Assembly: GCA_021413825.1 (NCBI GenBank)
Contig: JAIOPQ010000001.1
Span: 24,319-88,318 of the forward strand
Source of the DNA: Spirochaetia bacterium
GTDB lineage: Bacteria; Spirochaetota; Leptospiria; Leptospirales; Leptonemataceae
Direction of reading: 5' to 3'
DNA length: 64,000 bases
The notes beneath the pieces were generated by a model. The model worked only from the letters and a program-made list of their open reading frames with translations. It was not told the origin of the DNA and searched no databases. Position 1 is the first letter of the stretch. Each line of letters starts with the position of its first letter. Of this stretch, positions 49,984 to 60,646 are shown piece after piece. Made by a program: the position numbers and the translations under genes.

Positions 49984-50493
49984 TCACAAATTCAATTCTT
50001 CCCTGGCATCTTGGTAGACTTTGAGATCCTTTGCTGAAAAGCAAATAACGCGAACTTCATCAAACGTTTCAAGAGCTCCGGCGATTTCCTTGAGTGCGAT
50101 CCTCGATGCCTCGGCAATCGGGTAGCCGTAAATGCCAGTACTGATAGAGGGAAAAGAAATTGTCCGGATCTTATTCTCAATCGCAAGCGCAAGACTATTA
50201 CGATAACACGAGGCTAGAAGCTCAGCTTCTCCGCGCTTGCCACCGCTGTAGATGGGTCCAACTGTGTGAATTACAAACCGGGCTGGAAGCTTATATCCCT
50301 TTGTAATCCGCGCCTGCCCCGTAGGGCAGCCGCCGAGTGTCCGGCATTCCGCCAGCAAATCCGAGCCAGCGGCGCGATGAATTGCACCATCCACTCCCCC
50401 TCCACCCAGTAACGACTCATTTGCGGCGTTAACAATCGCATCCGTTTCTTGATGCGTGATATCGCCTTGCAGTAACTGAAGTTTCCTGTTCAC
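49984..50493 (-). CDS. Macro-domain ADP-ribose deacetylase (YmdB-like)
   Basis: LLQGDITHQETDAIVNAANESLLGGGGVDGAIHRAAG; RFVIHTVGPIYSGG; ISFPSISTGIYGYP. Confidence 0.93.
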   Translation of the reverse strand: MNRKLQLLQGDITHQETDAIVNAANESLLGGGGVDGAIHRAAGSDLLAECRTLGGCPTGQARITKGYKLPARFVIHTVGPIYSGGKRGEAELLASCYRNSLALAIENKIRTISFPSISTGIYGYPIAEASRIALKEIAGALETFDEVRVICFSAKDLKVYQDAREELNL

Positions 50494-50537
50494 AGATTTG
50501 ATTCAGTCGCCGCCGCAATTCCAGTCCACATTTTTAA

Positions 50538-51545
50538 CTATTTCGAAACGGCAAGCGACAGTCTGTCGCGCACATGCGCTGCAATCTCAAGCGATCGAAG
50601 TCGAGCTTCTTGCTCATATACATGCGTTGTGATCATTAGCTCATCCATGCCAGTCGCTTCTATGAATTCCCCAATTCCTGCTTGAATGGTGTCAGTGGTC
50701 CCTATAAATGCATACGTCAAAAATCGATCCGCCCCGGCTTTTTCAGCGGGCGACCAGAAGGTCTCAATGTCGTCTATCGGTGCTGGCCATTTACCTGGCG
50801 TTCCTCGCTGCAGCATTACGACTGCTTGCTGAAGCGAAGTAAAGAGTCGTTTAGCCTCGCGTTCTGAATCTGCGGCAATCACATTTGCACATAGCATGAC
50901 GTAGGGTTTGTCCAGTTTGCTGGAAGGTTTAAATCGTTCGCGGTAGATCTGAATCGCTTGCATCATAAGCTCGGGTGCAAAATGCGAAGCAAATGCAAAA
51001 GGTAATCCAAGCATGGCTGCAACCTGAGCACTGTACAGGCTCGATCCAAGGAGCCAGATTGGAACCTGCAAACCCGCCCCGGGAATCGCGCGAATCTTCT
51101 GGCCAGGCTGAACCGGTTCAAAGTAGAATTGTAACTCCTGCACATCGGTGGGAAATTGATCCGCATTTGTCGCAAGATCACGTCTGAGTGCTCGCGCTGT
51201 AAACATGTCAGTACCAGGTGCCCGACCCAGTCCCAGATCGATTCGATCCGGATAGAGGGACGCCAGGGTTCCAAACTGCTCTGCAATCACGAGTGGTGCA
51301 TGGTTCGGAAGCATTACGCCACCCGAGCCTACGCGGATGGTCTGAGTACCCGCAGCCACGTGTGCAATTACAACCGCCGTTGCAGCGCTCGCAATTCCGG
51401 GATTATTATGATGCTCTGCCAACCAGAATCGCTTATATCCCAGCGACTCTGCATGCCTGGCCATTGCCAGGCTGTTCTGAAAGGCGTTAGCGGGTGTGGA
51501 ACCTTCCGCCACAGGCGCAAGGTCCAGGATTGAGAAAGGAACCAT
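50538..51545 (-). CDS. LLM-class (luciferase-like) flavin-dependent oxidoreductase
   Basis: [91 protein letters not shown]. Confidence 0.92.
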   Translation of the reverse strand: MVPFSILDLAPVAEGSTPANAFQNSLAMARHAESLGYKRFWLAEHHNNPGIASAATAVVIAHVAAGTQTIRVGSGGVMLPNHAPLVIAEQFGTLASLYPDRIDLGLGRAPGTDMFTARALRRDLATNADQFPTDVQELQFYFEPVQPGQKIRAIPGAGLQVPIWLLGSSLYSAQVAAMLGLPFAFASHFAPELMMQAIQIYRERFKPSSKLDKPYVMLCANVIAADSEREAKRLFTSLQQAVVMLQRGTPGKWPAPIDDIETFWSPAEKAGADRFLTYAFIGTTDTIQAGIGEFIEATGMDELMITTHVYEQEARLRSLEIAAHVRDRLSLAVSK

Positions 51546-51684
51546 ACATTAGTCACGTTCAAAAACTGCATTTCGGCGACTCCAGAATGGATCGAAATAA
51601 ATGCGAATATAGGATCATAAAGGAGCCTGATAGACCAGATTCTGGTGGCAGTTAGAGCCAGTAAACGACCCTCCGATTCCGGGC

Positions 51685-53910
51685 ATGGTAATGCCGCCTA
51701 ACGTTCCATCCATTTCACTTTGCCTGAATTCTCTTTTACATGATTTACGCAATGTTATTAAATACCAGGGCGCCAGACTCAGTTCTAAAAACCGGTTGCC
51801 CCTGGCACTCTTTTTGGACCTTATGGGTCTGAGGAATCGAATGGGAATCAAGCAGGGTTGGAAAGCAAAAGCAGCGGCAAACGTTCTGCGCGGAATCAAG
51901 AAGGCAGTGAGCAATGCCGGCCCTCTGAGTAAGAATTTCCGCGCCATGCGCGAGGCTCGCGCCGTTCCCTCCGCTGCCAGGCCAACTCCAATAGCATCTC
52001 GGGGCGGAAAATACATCCCAGAACAAATCGCCATTGAACCCCTGGAAAACGAAAGCCTGGATGTCTGGGGTTTTAAGGATACAAGTTTTATTATCAACGA
52101 ACGGGGCAACGTGGAGCTATCTGGAACACGTTATGAACTGAGCGGCCAGGATCTGCCACGTTTACTGCCCTGGATCAATCGCACGCTTGGGCATACAATC
52201 GACGGGAAAGACATCAAGACCTCGCATTATCCAACCTTCATCGCAGAACCATTGTTAAACGCTGGCTTCATGAACGAAATTCGGACAGCGCTCGCGGAAG
52301 ACCAGGTTGTATTGGATGGCCCAATTCGCCTCCGCCATGGCCACGGACATACGCAGGAAGAAATGTACCTAATCAAGTACGGAAAGATGTTACGAATTCC
52401 TGATGCCGTACTGTTTCCCACGGAAGAATCGCACGTAACTAGAATCGTCGAGGCTGCACAAAGACACAACGTTTGCATTATTCCATTCGGCGGCGGCACA
52501 AACGTAACCGACGCCCTGCGCTGCCCGGAAAATGAAACACGCATGATCGTGTCTGTGGATATGCGCAAGATGAACCGTGTGCTCTGGATTGATCCTGTCA
52601 ATCGTATGGCATGCATTGAAGCCGGTGCCGTGGGCCGCCATATTACTGAATCCCTTTCAAAGCATGGATTTACCATGGGCCATGAGCCTGACAGCATGGA
52701 ATTCTCCACTCTGGGCGGCTGGATAGCCACACATGCAAGTGGAATGAAGAAAAATAAGTACGGGAATATTGAAGGAATCGTACTGGATGTTCGAGTGGTA
52801 ACGACGTCTGGAATCCTTTCGCGGCCGTCCGCACTACCTCGCGAGTCTATCGGCATCGATCCCAGGCTCTGGTTGCTGGGTTCTGAGGGAAGCCTTGGAA
52901 TCGTTACATCAGCAATTGTAAAACTCTTCCCACTTCCCCCGGAACGCCATTATGGCTCGGTTGTGTTCTCTGAATTTGAACACGGCGTAGAATTCATGTA
53001 TGAGCTGGCACAGCAAAGCACACGCCCGGCAAGCGTACGCCTTATGGATAATGTTCAGTTTCAACTGGGCCAGGCGTTGAAGCCCGCTGCAGAGGAAACC
53101 CAATGGGAAATTAGAAAAGCCAAGTTACAGAAATTCTTTGTTACAACCGTGAAAGGATTCGATCCGGATCGAATGGTTGCATGTACACTCGTGTTCGAAG
53201 GCACTCAAGAGGAAGTGGCGGCTCAGGAGCAAATGGTTTACTCCATTGCAAGAAAGCATGCCGGGTTAAAGGGTGGGTCGGAAAACGGACAGCGAGGATA
53301 TCAGCTAACGTTTGGGATTGCCTATATTCGCGATTTCATGATGAATCATCATCTGATTGCAGAATCATTTGAAACATCAGTCCCGTGGACCAACGTTGTA
53401 AAACTCTGTGCAAACGTTAAACGGCGTATCAATGAAGAACACGCAAAAAGAAACCTCCCAGGTCGTCCTGTCGTCACATGCCGCGTTACCCAGATTTACG
53501 ATACTGGTGCCTGCATTTACTTCTATTTTGCATTTTATGCAAAGGGAGTAAACGATCCATCCGAAGTCTTCAAGGAAATCGAACATGCGGCCCGCGAGGA
53601 AATTCTAAACTCAGGCGGATCTTTATCGCATCATCACGGCATCGGCAAGCATCGCCGGGATTTTATTCCTGAAATCATGTCTGATGCAATGGTAGAATGG
53701 AAACGTTTGCAAAAAACCGCTCTCGATCCCATGAATATCTTTGGTTCCCGAAACGGTCTTCCTGATATAGAACCATCATCCGCTTCGCGTTCTGTTGAAA
53801 CATTTTCGCCCAATCCAGTCACATCTGCTGCTGGATCCCATTCTCCTGGAATCTGGGCCAGATTTGTCCTTTTCATTAAGCGGATTTTTAGCAAGCGAGG
53901 TAACGCATGA
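51685..53910 (+). CDS. FAD-binding oxidase, alkyldihydroxyacetonephosphate synthase (AGPS)-like
   Basis: VWGFKDTSFIINERGNVELSGTRYELSG; GHEPDSMEFSTLGGWIATHASGMKKNKYGNIEG; DTGACIYFYFAFYAKG; AAREEILNSGGSLSHHHGIGKHRRDF. True start may be downstream of 51685. Confidence 0.88.
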   Translation: MVMPPNVPSISLCLNSLLHDLRNVIKYQGARLSSKNRLPLALFLDLMGLRNRMGIKQGWKAKAAANVLRGIKKAVSNAGPLSKNFRAMREARAVPSAARPTPIASRGGKYIPEQIAIEPLENESLDVWGFKDTSFIINERGNVELSGTRYELSGQDLPRLLPWINRTLGHTIDGKDIKTSHYPTFIAEPLLNAGFMNEIRTALAEDQVVLDGPIRLRHGHGHTQEEMYLIKYGKMLRIPDAVLFPTEESHVTRIVEAAQRHNVCIIPFGGGTNVTDALRCPENETRMIVSVDMRKMNRVLWIDPVNRMACIEAGAVGRHITESLSKHGFTMGHEPDSMEFSTLGGWIATHASGMKKNKYGNIEGIVLDVRVVTTSGILSRPSALPRESIGIDPRLWLLGSEGSLGIVTSAIVKLFPLPPERHYGSVVFSEFEHGVEFMYELAQQSTRPASVRLMDNVQFQLGQALKPAAEETQWEIRKAKLQKFFVTTVKGFDPDRMVACTLVFEGTQEEVAAQEQMVYSIARKHAGLKGGSENGQRGYQLTFGIAYIRDFMMNHHLIAESFETSVPWTNVVKLCANVKRRINEEHAKRNLPGRPVVTCRVTQIYDTGACIYFYFAFYAKGVNDPSEVFKEIEHAAREEILNSGGSLSHHHGIGKHRRDFIPEIMSDAMVEWKRLQKTALDPMNIFGSRNGLPDIEPSSASRSVETFSPNPVTSAAGSHSPGIWARFVLFIKRIFSKRGNA

Positions 53911-54701
53911 GATTCTTTTACAAGGACAAAACATTTGTTGTGACCGGCGCAAGCTCCGGGATTGGTCGCGAACTGACAAGTCTGCTGATTTCAATGGGCG
54001 CAAAGGTAATCGCTGTGGCCAGATCGCAGGATAAGCTTGAATCACTTAAAGAGGACGTAGATTCCTCCAATCTGATAATTATGACAGGCGACGTAACCAT
54101 TGAAGCAGACTGCAAGAAAGCAATCGACCTGTGCCTGCCAAACTTTGGAAAGCTGGATGGGATTATTCACAATGCAGGGGTTAGTATGCGCGCAACCGCA
54201 GAAGAAGCGGATATGAAAGTGTATGAATCCTTGATGGCCATTAACTTCTATTCAATGGTTTACCTCTATAAGAACGGAATTCAGTTACTCAGGCAATCCC
54301 AGGGGCACCTGGTTGGCGTTTCAAGCATGATGGGGCTTTTCTCCACGCATTTACGCTCGGCGTATTGCGCAAGCAAGCATGCATTGCATGGATATCTCGA
54401 TAGCATCCGCCTTGAAAACATGGAATCAGGTGTCCATGTCATGACCGTAGTTCCGGGATTTGTCAAAACTAATATCACCAAGAACGCACTCACAGCCAAC
54501 GGAAGCGTTCGCGGCGAAGACAGCACAAATACGGAAGGTGGACTGGAGCCGGAAGAAGTAGCAATGAGTATCCTTGAAGGCCTCGTGAAACGCAAGCGCG
54601 ATGTAATCGCCTCCAGACCAAAGGAAAAAGTCGGATTATTCCTCAGCAAGTGGGCGCCTAACGTTCTGGACAAGATTCTTTCAAGTTCGCATGTAACCTG
54701 A
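53907..54701 (+). CDS. Short-chain dehydrogenase/reductase, DHRS7B-like
   Basis: VVTGASSGIGRELTSLLISMGAKVIAVARS; SAYCASKHALHGYLDSIRLENM; VVPGFVKTNITKNALTANGSVRG. ATGA overlap with the AGPS-like gene. Confidence 0.88.
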   Translation: MRFFYKDKTFVVTGASSGIGRELTSLLISMGAKVIAVARSQDKLESLKEDVDSSNLIIMTGDVTIEADCKKAIDLCLPNFGKLDGIIHNAGVSMRATAEEADMKVYESLMAINFYSMVYLYKNGIQLLRQSQGHLVGVSSMMGLFSTHLRSAYCASKHALHGYLDSIRLENMESGVHVMTVVPGFVKTNITKNALTANGSVRGEDSTNTEGGLEPEEVAMSILEGLVKRKRDVIASRPKEKVGLFLSKWAPNVLDKILSSSHVT

Positions 54702-54820
54702 AGCTCAAGCGACCGGGTTGTTCGGCAGCCGCAGGCGAAATTGAGCTGCCCCGATCTGTTCGCTTACGGGTCGAGAACGCGGCCGGCTGGCGGCCCTCCC
54801 CTCCGAATACTGTGTATCGC

Positions 54821-55660
54821 CTAACGTCCGTATTTCTTGATAAACTTGAATATTTCTTCGTATACTTTGAGGCGGCTGGTTTCGTTTAGAATTTCGTGGT
54901 AGAGGCCCGGGTATGGTACCCAGAATTTCTTTTCAGACCCAATATCTTCGTAGAAGCGACGAGAGGCGTCAATGTTTACAATTCTATCGGCCATACCCTG
55001 GAGCACGATTGCCGGGAGCTTGATGAGCGGGGCTCGCGAGAGCGCGCGCGAATGCGCGAGGGTTACTTCAGAAAACCAACCACTCGTTGCAGTCTTGAAT
55101 ACTGTGGGATCGTTTGCGTAGAGCTGCGCAATCTTCTGATCGTGTGTGAGTAAATTCGAATCAATTCCAGTTGGAATTGAAAGTGTGGGAGCAATGCGGG
55201 CGACAAAATTCCCCATATTACGCTTCCAGTTTGGAAAGTCCGGAGGCAGTCCCAGGAATGGCGCACTAAAGACGGCGCATTTCAGTTTGATGGGAGATGG
55301 ATTTTCCTCAAGGAAGCGAGCGGCTATGAGCCCACCATGTGAATGGCTGCCCAATGTGGTTGGCAACTTTGAAAAATTCTGCCTGGCCCAATGCAAGAAT
55401 GTAGAACAATCGAGCGAATACTCGGAGAAATCGCTTACATGGCCCCGTCGACCCTCTGAATCTCCATGGCCGCGAACGTCGATGGCTGCAAACGCAACGC
55501 GCTCCTCATTCATCCATTTGGCAAAATGTGCGTATCGGCGGCGATGCTCGGCAAATCCATGAATCCACAGCAGCAACTGTTTGGGTCGTTTGGGCTCCCA
55601 GATTGTTCCTGTGAGCTTCAGCCCATCCTGAGCCTTGATATGAATTGTAGTTTCCGCCAT
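54821..55660 (-). CDS. Alpha/beta hydrolase, monoacylglycerol lipase-like
   Basis: LLLWIHGFAEHRRRYAHFAKWMNEERVAFAAIDVRGHGDSEGRRGHVSDFSEYSLD; LGSHSHGGLIAARFLEE. Confidence 0.88.
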   Translation of the reverse strand: MAETTIHIKAQDGLKLTGTIWEPKRPKQLLLWIHGFAEHRRRYAHFAKWMNEERVAFAAIDVRGHGDSEGRRGHVSDFSEYSLDCSTFLHWARQNFSKLPTTLGSHSHGGLIAARFLEENPSPIKLKCAVFSAPFLGLPPDFPNWKRNMGNFVARIAPTLSIPTGIDSNLLTHDQKIAQLYANDPTVFKTATSGWFSEVTLAHSRALSRAPLIKLPAIVLQGMADRIVNIDASRRFYEDIGSEKKFWVPYPGLYHEILNETSRLKVYEEIFKFIKKYGR

Positions 55661-55686
55661 ACGTCGGATTGAAATCGTTTCACCTC

Positions 55687-56814
55687 ATGACAAGCAAACT
55701 TCGAGTCGCAGTAGTCCATGACTGGCTTACTGGTATGCGTGGGGGCGAGGCTGTCCTTGAAGGAATACTTAAACTCTATCCGGATGCAGATCTCTTTACT
55801 CTGTTGCACAACAAAGGAAGCGTGAGTGAATTCATAGAGAATCGTGTCATACGCACATCATTCATTGATCGTTTACCGTTCAAAAAATCCAGCTATAGGA
55901 ACTATCTTCCATTGTTCCCTACTGCAATTGAAACATTTGAGTTTAGAAACTATGATCTAGTAATCTCAAGCTCGCATTGTGTTGCCAAGGGTGTACTCGT
56001 ACCCCCTGGAGTTCCCCATATTTGTTTTGTTCACAGCCCCATGCGATACGTCTGGGATATGACGGGCGATTATTTTCCTTATACTAACATGGACGGGAGT
56101 CCAGGCGGATTCTTTAGCCGTTGGGTATTTCCCTTTTTTGCAAACTACCTTCGCATGTGGGACTCTGCGAGCGCTCCACGCGTCGATCGGTACATTTGCA
56201 ATAGCCAGTTCGTTGCAGAACGCCTCCGCCGATATTATGGTATGCCAGCCGGAGTTGTGCATCCACCTTGCTTTGCCTCGGCACCCAGAATTCCAAAGTC
56301 ACAACGCGAAGACTTCTTCCTGGTCGTTAGTGCGCTGGTGCCATATAAGCGAATCGATTTAGCCCTTGATGCGTTTAAACATCTGGGTCCTGATTTCAAA
56401 TTAAAGATCGTGGGAAAGGGACCAGAATTGAAGCGACTGAAAACACAGGCTCCGACAAACGTAGAATTCCTGGGATCGGTGTCGCGCGAAGAGATTTCCA
56501 GGCTTTATGCCAGCGCAAAGGGCCTTATATTTCCAGGAGTTGAAGATTTTGGAATTGTTCCGGTGGAAGCGCAGTACTACGGATGTCCGGTGGTGGCGCT
56601 TGCAAAAGGTGGAGCACTTGAGACTGTAACTGCGAAGACGGGGATTTTCTTCAACGAGCAGTCCATAGAATCGCTGAGCGAGGCAGTTCGTCGCTGCGCC
56701 GATAACAAATTCATCCCTGCGGACTTCCAAAAAAACGTATCCCATTTCAGCGAAGCTGTGTTCCTTACGAAAATGAGGCAGGAGATTGGAAAACTTCTGC
56801 GCCAGAGAAAATGA
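55687..56814 (+). CDS. GT4-family glycosyltransferase
   Basis: VAVVHDWLTGMRGGEAVLEGILKLYPDADLFTLLH; FLVVSALVPYKRIDLALDAFKHLG; GLIFPGVEDFGIVPVEAQYYGCPVVALAKGGALETV. Confidence 0.9.
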   Translation: MTSKLRVAVVHDWLTGMRGGEAVLEGILKLYPDADLFTLLHNKGSVSEFIENRVIRTSFIDRLPFKKSSYRNYLPLFPTAIETFEFRNYDLVISSSHCVAKGVLVPPGVPHICFVHSPMRYVWDMTGDYFPYTNMDGSPGGFFSRWVFPFFANYLRMWDSASAPRVDRYICNSQFVAERLRRYYGMPAGVVHPPCFASAPRIPKSQREDFFLVVSALVPYKRIDLALDAFKHLGPDFKLKIVGKGPELKRLKTQAPTNVEFLGSVSREEISRLYASAKGLIFPGVEDFGIVPVEAQYYGCPVVALAKGGALETVTAKTGIFFNEQSIESLSEAVRRCADNKFIPADFQKNVSHFSEAVFLTKMRQEIGKLLRQRK

Positions 56815-57875
56815 AGATCATTTACGTAACCGACATTCACGATGCGCTCAAAGAATTGCGCGTCCTACTTTCCACCACAGAGGCTGACCTGTATTTACTT
56901 TCCGGCGACATCTTGTACAAAGCATTCTATGATGAGACCAACACCTACGATTTTGTCTGTCTCCAGGAAGACTTCTACACTCTGTTGAAATCCATTCCCG
57001 AGAAGTTGTATCCCTATGATTTCGCGACCGATATACTCCGTTTCCCGGACAGGTACGCAGAATTCGCAAAAACACCACGCGGTGAGCCAATCGACCTCGT
57101 AGCAAAGGCTTCAGAGTATCGCAGGCTTTTTCAGATAGCAACAAAGACAATGAAAGAGAAGTACGATTTAATCGAAGGTCTCATTCAAAAATACGGAAAC
57201 GCTGAATGCCTATTACTTCCTGGAAATTACGACATCGACTTACGTTATACGGCATTGAGTGGACGGTCAATCCATCATGCGCAACGAGGCTTCCAGGGTC
57301 TTAGAATTGCTGGATACGGCGGGGCACCTGTTGCAACGTCAGGGATCCCGGAGAAACTGGCAGTTGTTTTTCATGAACGCATTGTAGATGGCGTCCTGTA
57401 TTCCGATCCAGAAACGTATTTCGATGAGGTGAAACCGGAAATTTGTGTGATCCACAATCCAGCTTACGGTTACTTTGATCGAATTCCTGCCATGGGCCAC
57501 ATGGGTTCGCAAGGAATTCGTAATCATCTTGACTCACACTCTCCTCTACTTGTCGTTTCAGGCCACGTGCACGAGGACTACGGAATTGCGCGCAAGAACG
57601 GAACAATTCTTTTGAACCCTTCCAATTTCGGTGGGGTCGATTCGCTTGAAGGCTATCAGGCTGGTGGAACCTACGCGGAAGTGTATCTGGAAGATAAAGT
57701 AATCAAACAGGTTCGGCTCATGCACTTAAATGATCAAACCAATCGTGCTCTCATTGATGTTAAGGTCGATGAAGAAGGTCTACACGAAACAATTCTTCCA
57801 GGTGCACAGGATGGTTGTCCGCTCGACCTTTCTGTGTTTATCCGCGACAGTAGCGGAAGGCCGGCGCAAAGATGA
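56811..57875 (+). CDS. Calcineurin-like metallophosphoesterase
   Basis: MKIIYVTDIHDALKELRVLL...LYLLSGDILY; LLLPGNYDIDLRY; LLVVSGHVHEDYGIARKNGTILLNPSNFGG. ATGA overlap with the upstream gene. Confidence 0.85.
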   Translation: MKIIYVTDIHDALKELRVLLSTTEADLYLLSGDILYKAFYDETNTYDFVCLQEDFYTLLKSIPEKLYPYDFATDILRFPDRYAEFAKTPRGEPIDLVAKASEYRRLFQIATKTMKEKYDLIEGLIQKYGNAECLLLPGNYDIDLRYTALSGRSIHHAQRGFQGLRIAGYGGAPVATSGIPEKLAVVFHERIVDGVLYSDPETYFDEVKPEICVIHNPAYGYFDRIPAMGHMGSQGIRNHLDSHSPLLVVSGHVHEDYGIARKNGTILLNPSNFGGVDSLEGYQAGGTYAEVYLEDKVIKQVRLMHLNDQTNRALIDVKVDEEGLHETILPGAQDGCPLDLSVFIRDSSGRPAQR

Positions 57876-58573
57876 TTCCTCCATTTGCAGATCATCCGCT
57901 GGTCAATGAATTCAATGACCTCAAGAAGTATTTTCGCCAGCATGAAACAGTCGCTTCCAGAAATAGAATTTTACAGTTCAGATCCTTTGCGCGAGTGATT
58001 GCAGAGGCCGGTCTTCCCGTCGGCTTCGATGTGATGGGGTCGGTCAACTTTGGCCTTGCGACTGAAACATCAGACGTGGACCTTGTACTCTATATTATTT
58101 GCGAAGATGGATACGACGGTGAGTGCCCATCACCTAAATGCAGAACACAGCAGCACGTTGAGAATCTCCTGATTCACACGTGGATTCGCGGCATGTCAGA
58201 ATCGCCCTATCCTGTTCAGATCGTTGACTGCATTAACCTCAATCTGCTTGAGCGTGATCTCAAGCGCGGAGATCCTGAATCGCCAGTCTTGCTGCGTTTT
58301 GCTTTCTATCGCAGCGTTTGTCGGGGCGTGAATGCTAGATTGCTCCGTCCCTATCACACGGCCTTAATGGACAACCCTGAACTTGTGGAAAAGATGAAGC
58401 CCTATCTTTGGAGTCTTTTTGACGAACTCGTAAAGAGCTCCAAACATAATTATTCCATCCAGAAATATCAAGAGCGCCTAACGCAGCTCGGCGTGCGAAT
58501 TCCTGCCAGCATGATATCGACCATTCGTGTTCACCTGGACCAAAGTCGTAAACACCTGGGAGATGGAATTTAA
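57872..58573 (+). CDS. Pol-beta-like nucleotidyltransferase-domain protein
   Basis: [20 protein letters not shown] (G-S...DxD signature). ATGA overlap with the metallophosphoesterase gene. Confidence 0.75.
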   Translation: MIPPFADHPLVNEFNDLKKYFRQHETVASRNRILQFRSFARVIAEAGLPVGFDVMGSVNFGLATETSDVDLVLYIICEDGYDGECPSPKCRTQQHVENLLIHTWIRGMSESPYPVQIVDCINLNLLERDLKRGDPESPVLLRFAFYRSVCRGVNARLLRPYHTALMDNPELVEKMKPYLWSLFDELVKSSKHNYSIQKYQERLTQLGVRIPASMISTIRVHLDQSRKHLGDGI

Positions 58574-60024
58574 AGAATGTAGCGGGATAGGTCACGATCT
58601 TCGGTGATCGGCCGCATACGCTCTTGTACAAACGTTCGGTCGATTCGAATGTTGCGTTTATCTGCTGCTAGATCCGGGGCGTTAAACGAAATCTCTTCGA
58701 GCAATCGCTCCATGATCGTATGCAGGCGACGCGCTCCGATATTCTCTGTTTCTTCGTTTATGCGATGCGCAAAGAGTGCCAGCTCATCAAGCCCATCCTC
58801 TGCAAATTCAATATGAACGCCTTCTGTATCAAGGAGAGAAACAGCTTGCTGCGTGAGCGAATTGCGCGGACCAACAAGGATCTGTCTAAAATCTGATTCA
58901 GTAAGCTTCTCCAGTTCAACTCGGATCGGGAAACGACCCTGTAACTCCGGAATTAGATCTGATGGCTTGGATTGATGGAATGCACCGGCGGCAATGAAGA
59001 GAACGTGATCTGTTTTCACTGGACCGTGCCGCGTTGTAATAGTTGCACCTTCAACGATTGGAAGAAGGTCACGCTGCACACCTTCGCGCGATACATCAGG
59101 GCCTGCGCCAGAATGCTTTCCACAGATCTTGTCCATCTCATCGATAAATACAATTCCAGTCTGCTCCGTGCGGCGAATGGCTTCACTGATTACCCGATCC
59201 TGATCGACGAGCCTTTCAATTTCTTCATTCAGCAAAATCTTTCTGGCTTCAGAGATTGGGATGCGACGCTTCTTGTTTTTCTTTGGCATCAGGTCGCCGA
59301 GCATATTCTGCATCTGCATATCGATCTCTTCCATGTTATGGCCCGACAATACCTGAACCATGGGCGACGGAGCAGAAGCAACATCCAGTTCGACTTCGCG
59401 GTCTTCGAGGGATCCCTCGGTTAGTTTCTGCCGCATCAATTCGCGCGCGCGATTTCTACGATCGCTCTCTTCCGGATCAACCGGCTGCGATTTAACTTTT
59501 TCTTCTTCAATTCCGGTTTGAACGCGCGAACCAAGCGATGACAGATTTGCTACTAGATCAGAGAATCCGCCAGAGTTAGAATCTGATTTACTGTTTCCGG
59601 AAGGAAGTAGCAAATCAAGCAAACGATCCTGGGCTGCAGTTTGAGCCTCCGTTTCAACCCTGGCTCTGAATTCTTTTTTAACGAGCGAAATGGCCGTGTT
59701 CAATAGATCGCGCACCATTGATTCCACATCGCGACCAACGTAACCAACCTCGGTGTACTTTGTAGCTTCCACCTTGATAAAAGGAGCATGCATTAGCCGC
59801 GACATGCGGCGGGCAATTTCAGTTTTTCCACAGCCAGTAGGACCTATCATCAAAATATTCTTTGGCACAATTTCTTCCTGCATGTCTTCCGGAAGTTTTC
59901 TGCGACGGATACGATTGCGAATCGCAATCGCAACTGCTTTCTTGGCCTGGGTCTGCCCTACAATATACCGGTCCAGCTCTGCTACGATTTGCGAAGGGGT
60001 AAGTTGGTCAAGATCGCCTGTCAT
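58570..60024 (-). CDS. hslU: HslU ATPase subunit
   Basis: [57 protein letters not shown]-terminal DRDLSRYIL. Confidence 0.97.
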   Translation of the reverse strand: MTGDLDQLTPSQIVAELDRYIVGQTQAKKAVAIAIRNRIRRRKLPEDMQEEIVPKNILMIGPTGCGKTEIARRMSRLMHAPFIKVEATKYTEVGYVGRDVESMVRDLLNTAISLVKKEFRARVETEAQTAAQDRLLDLLLPSGNSKSDSNSGGFSDLVANLSSLGSRVQTGIEEEKVKSQPVDPEESDRRNRARELMRQKLTEGSLEDREVELDVASAPSPMVQVLSGHNMEEIDMQMQNMLGDLMPKKNKKRRIPISEARKILLNEEIERLVDQDRVISEAIRRTEQTGIVFIDEMDKICGKHSGAGPDVSREGVQRDLLPIVEGATITTRHGPVKTDHVLFIAAGAFHQSKPSDLIPELQGRFPIRVELEKLTESDFRQILVGPRNSLTQQAVSLLDTEGVHIEFAEDGLDELALFAHRINEETENIGARRLHTIMERLLEEISFNAPDLAADKRNIRIDRTFVQERMRPITEDRDLSRYIL

Positions 60025-60557
60025 AGTTCCTCAATTGTGAGATTTCTGTTTGTGTAAATGCATATGTCGGCCGCAATTTCAAGCGAGCGTTGCACAATCT
60101 CTCGCGCATTCAAACTACTTGAAGTCATGAGCGCTCGAGCGGCGGAGAGTGCGTAGTTTCCGCCAGATCCAACCGCCAGAACCCCGTCATCCGGGGCTAT
60201 TACATCACCTGTGCCGCTAATCAAATACATTTCTTTCTGATCGGCAACGACAAGCATTGCTTCCAGGCGTCGTAGCATCCGATCCGTCCGCCATTCGCGA
60301 GCGAGTTCAACGGAGGCCCGACCGACATTATTTTGAAACTGCTCGATTTTCTTTTCAAATAGTTCCAGGAGCGTAAAGGCGTCTGCTGCCGCACCGGCAA
60401 AGCCGGTTACAATATCTCGCCCTGCAATTCTGCGCACTTTCTTGGCGCCGCTTTTCATAACCGTTGGCCCCAGGCTTACCTGACCGTCGCCTCCGATTAC
60501 AGTTTTGTTGTCCTTGCGCACGCAAAGAATCGTGGTGGAATGAAACTCAGTGGCCAT
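60021..60557 (-). CDS. hslV: HslV protease subunit
   Basis: [68 protein letters not shown]. Confidence 0.97.
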   Translation of the reverse strand: MATEFHSTTILCVRKDNKTVIGGDGQVSLGPTVMKSGAKKVRRIAGRDIVTGFAGAAADAFTLLELFEKKIEQFQNNVGRASVELAREWRTDRMLRRLEAMLVVADQKEMYLISGTGDVIAPDDGVLAVGSGGNYALSAARALMTSSSLNAREIVQRSLEIAADICIYTNRNLTIEEL

Positions 60558-60646
60558 AATCCTTTTTCTTTAACCACACGGACGGGAAAACCGTTTTCTG
60601 GATTCGCTTCGCAAATGAAGTAAGGCAAAAGTCCGGGAACCGGGAT

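Noticed and set aside
54815-54830. CGCCTAACGT strings (also near 18300, 22010, 51690, 54655), resembling integron attC core sites
   Set aside because: Several are ordinary Pro-Asn-Val codons (e.g. the pepA NMPPNV motif and SDR APNV). No paired GTTRRRY core site, integrase integron or cassette structure was seen.
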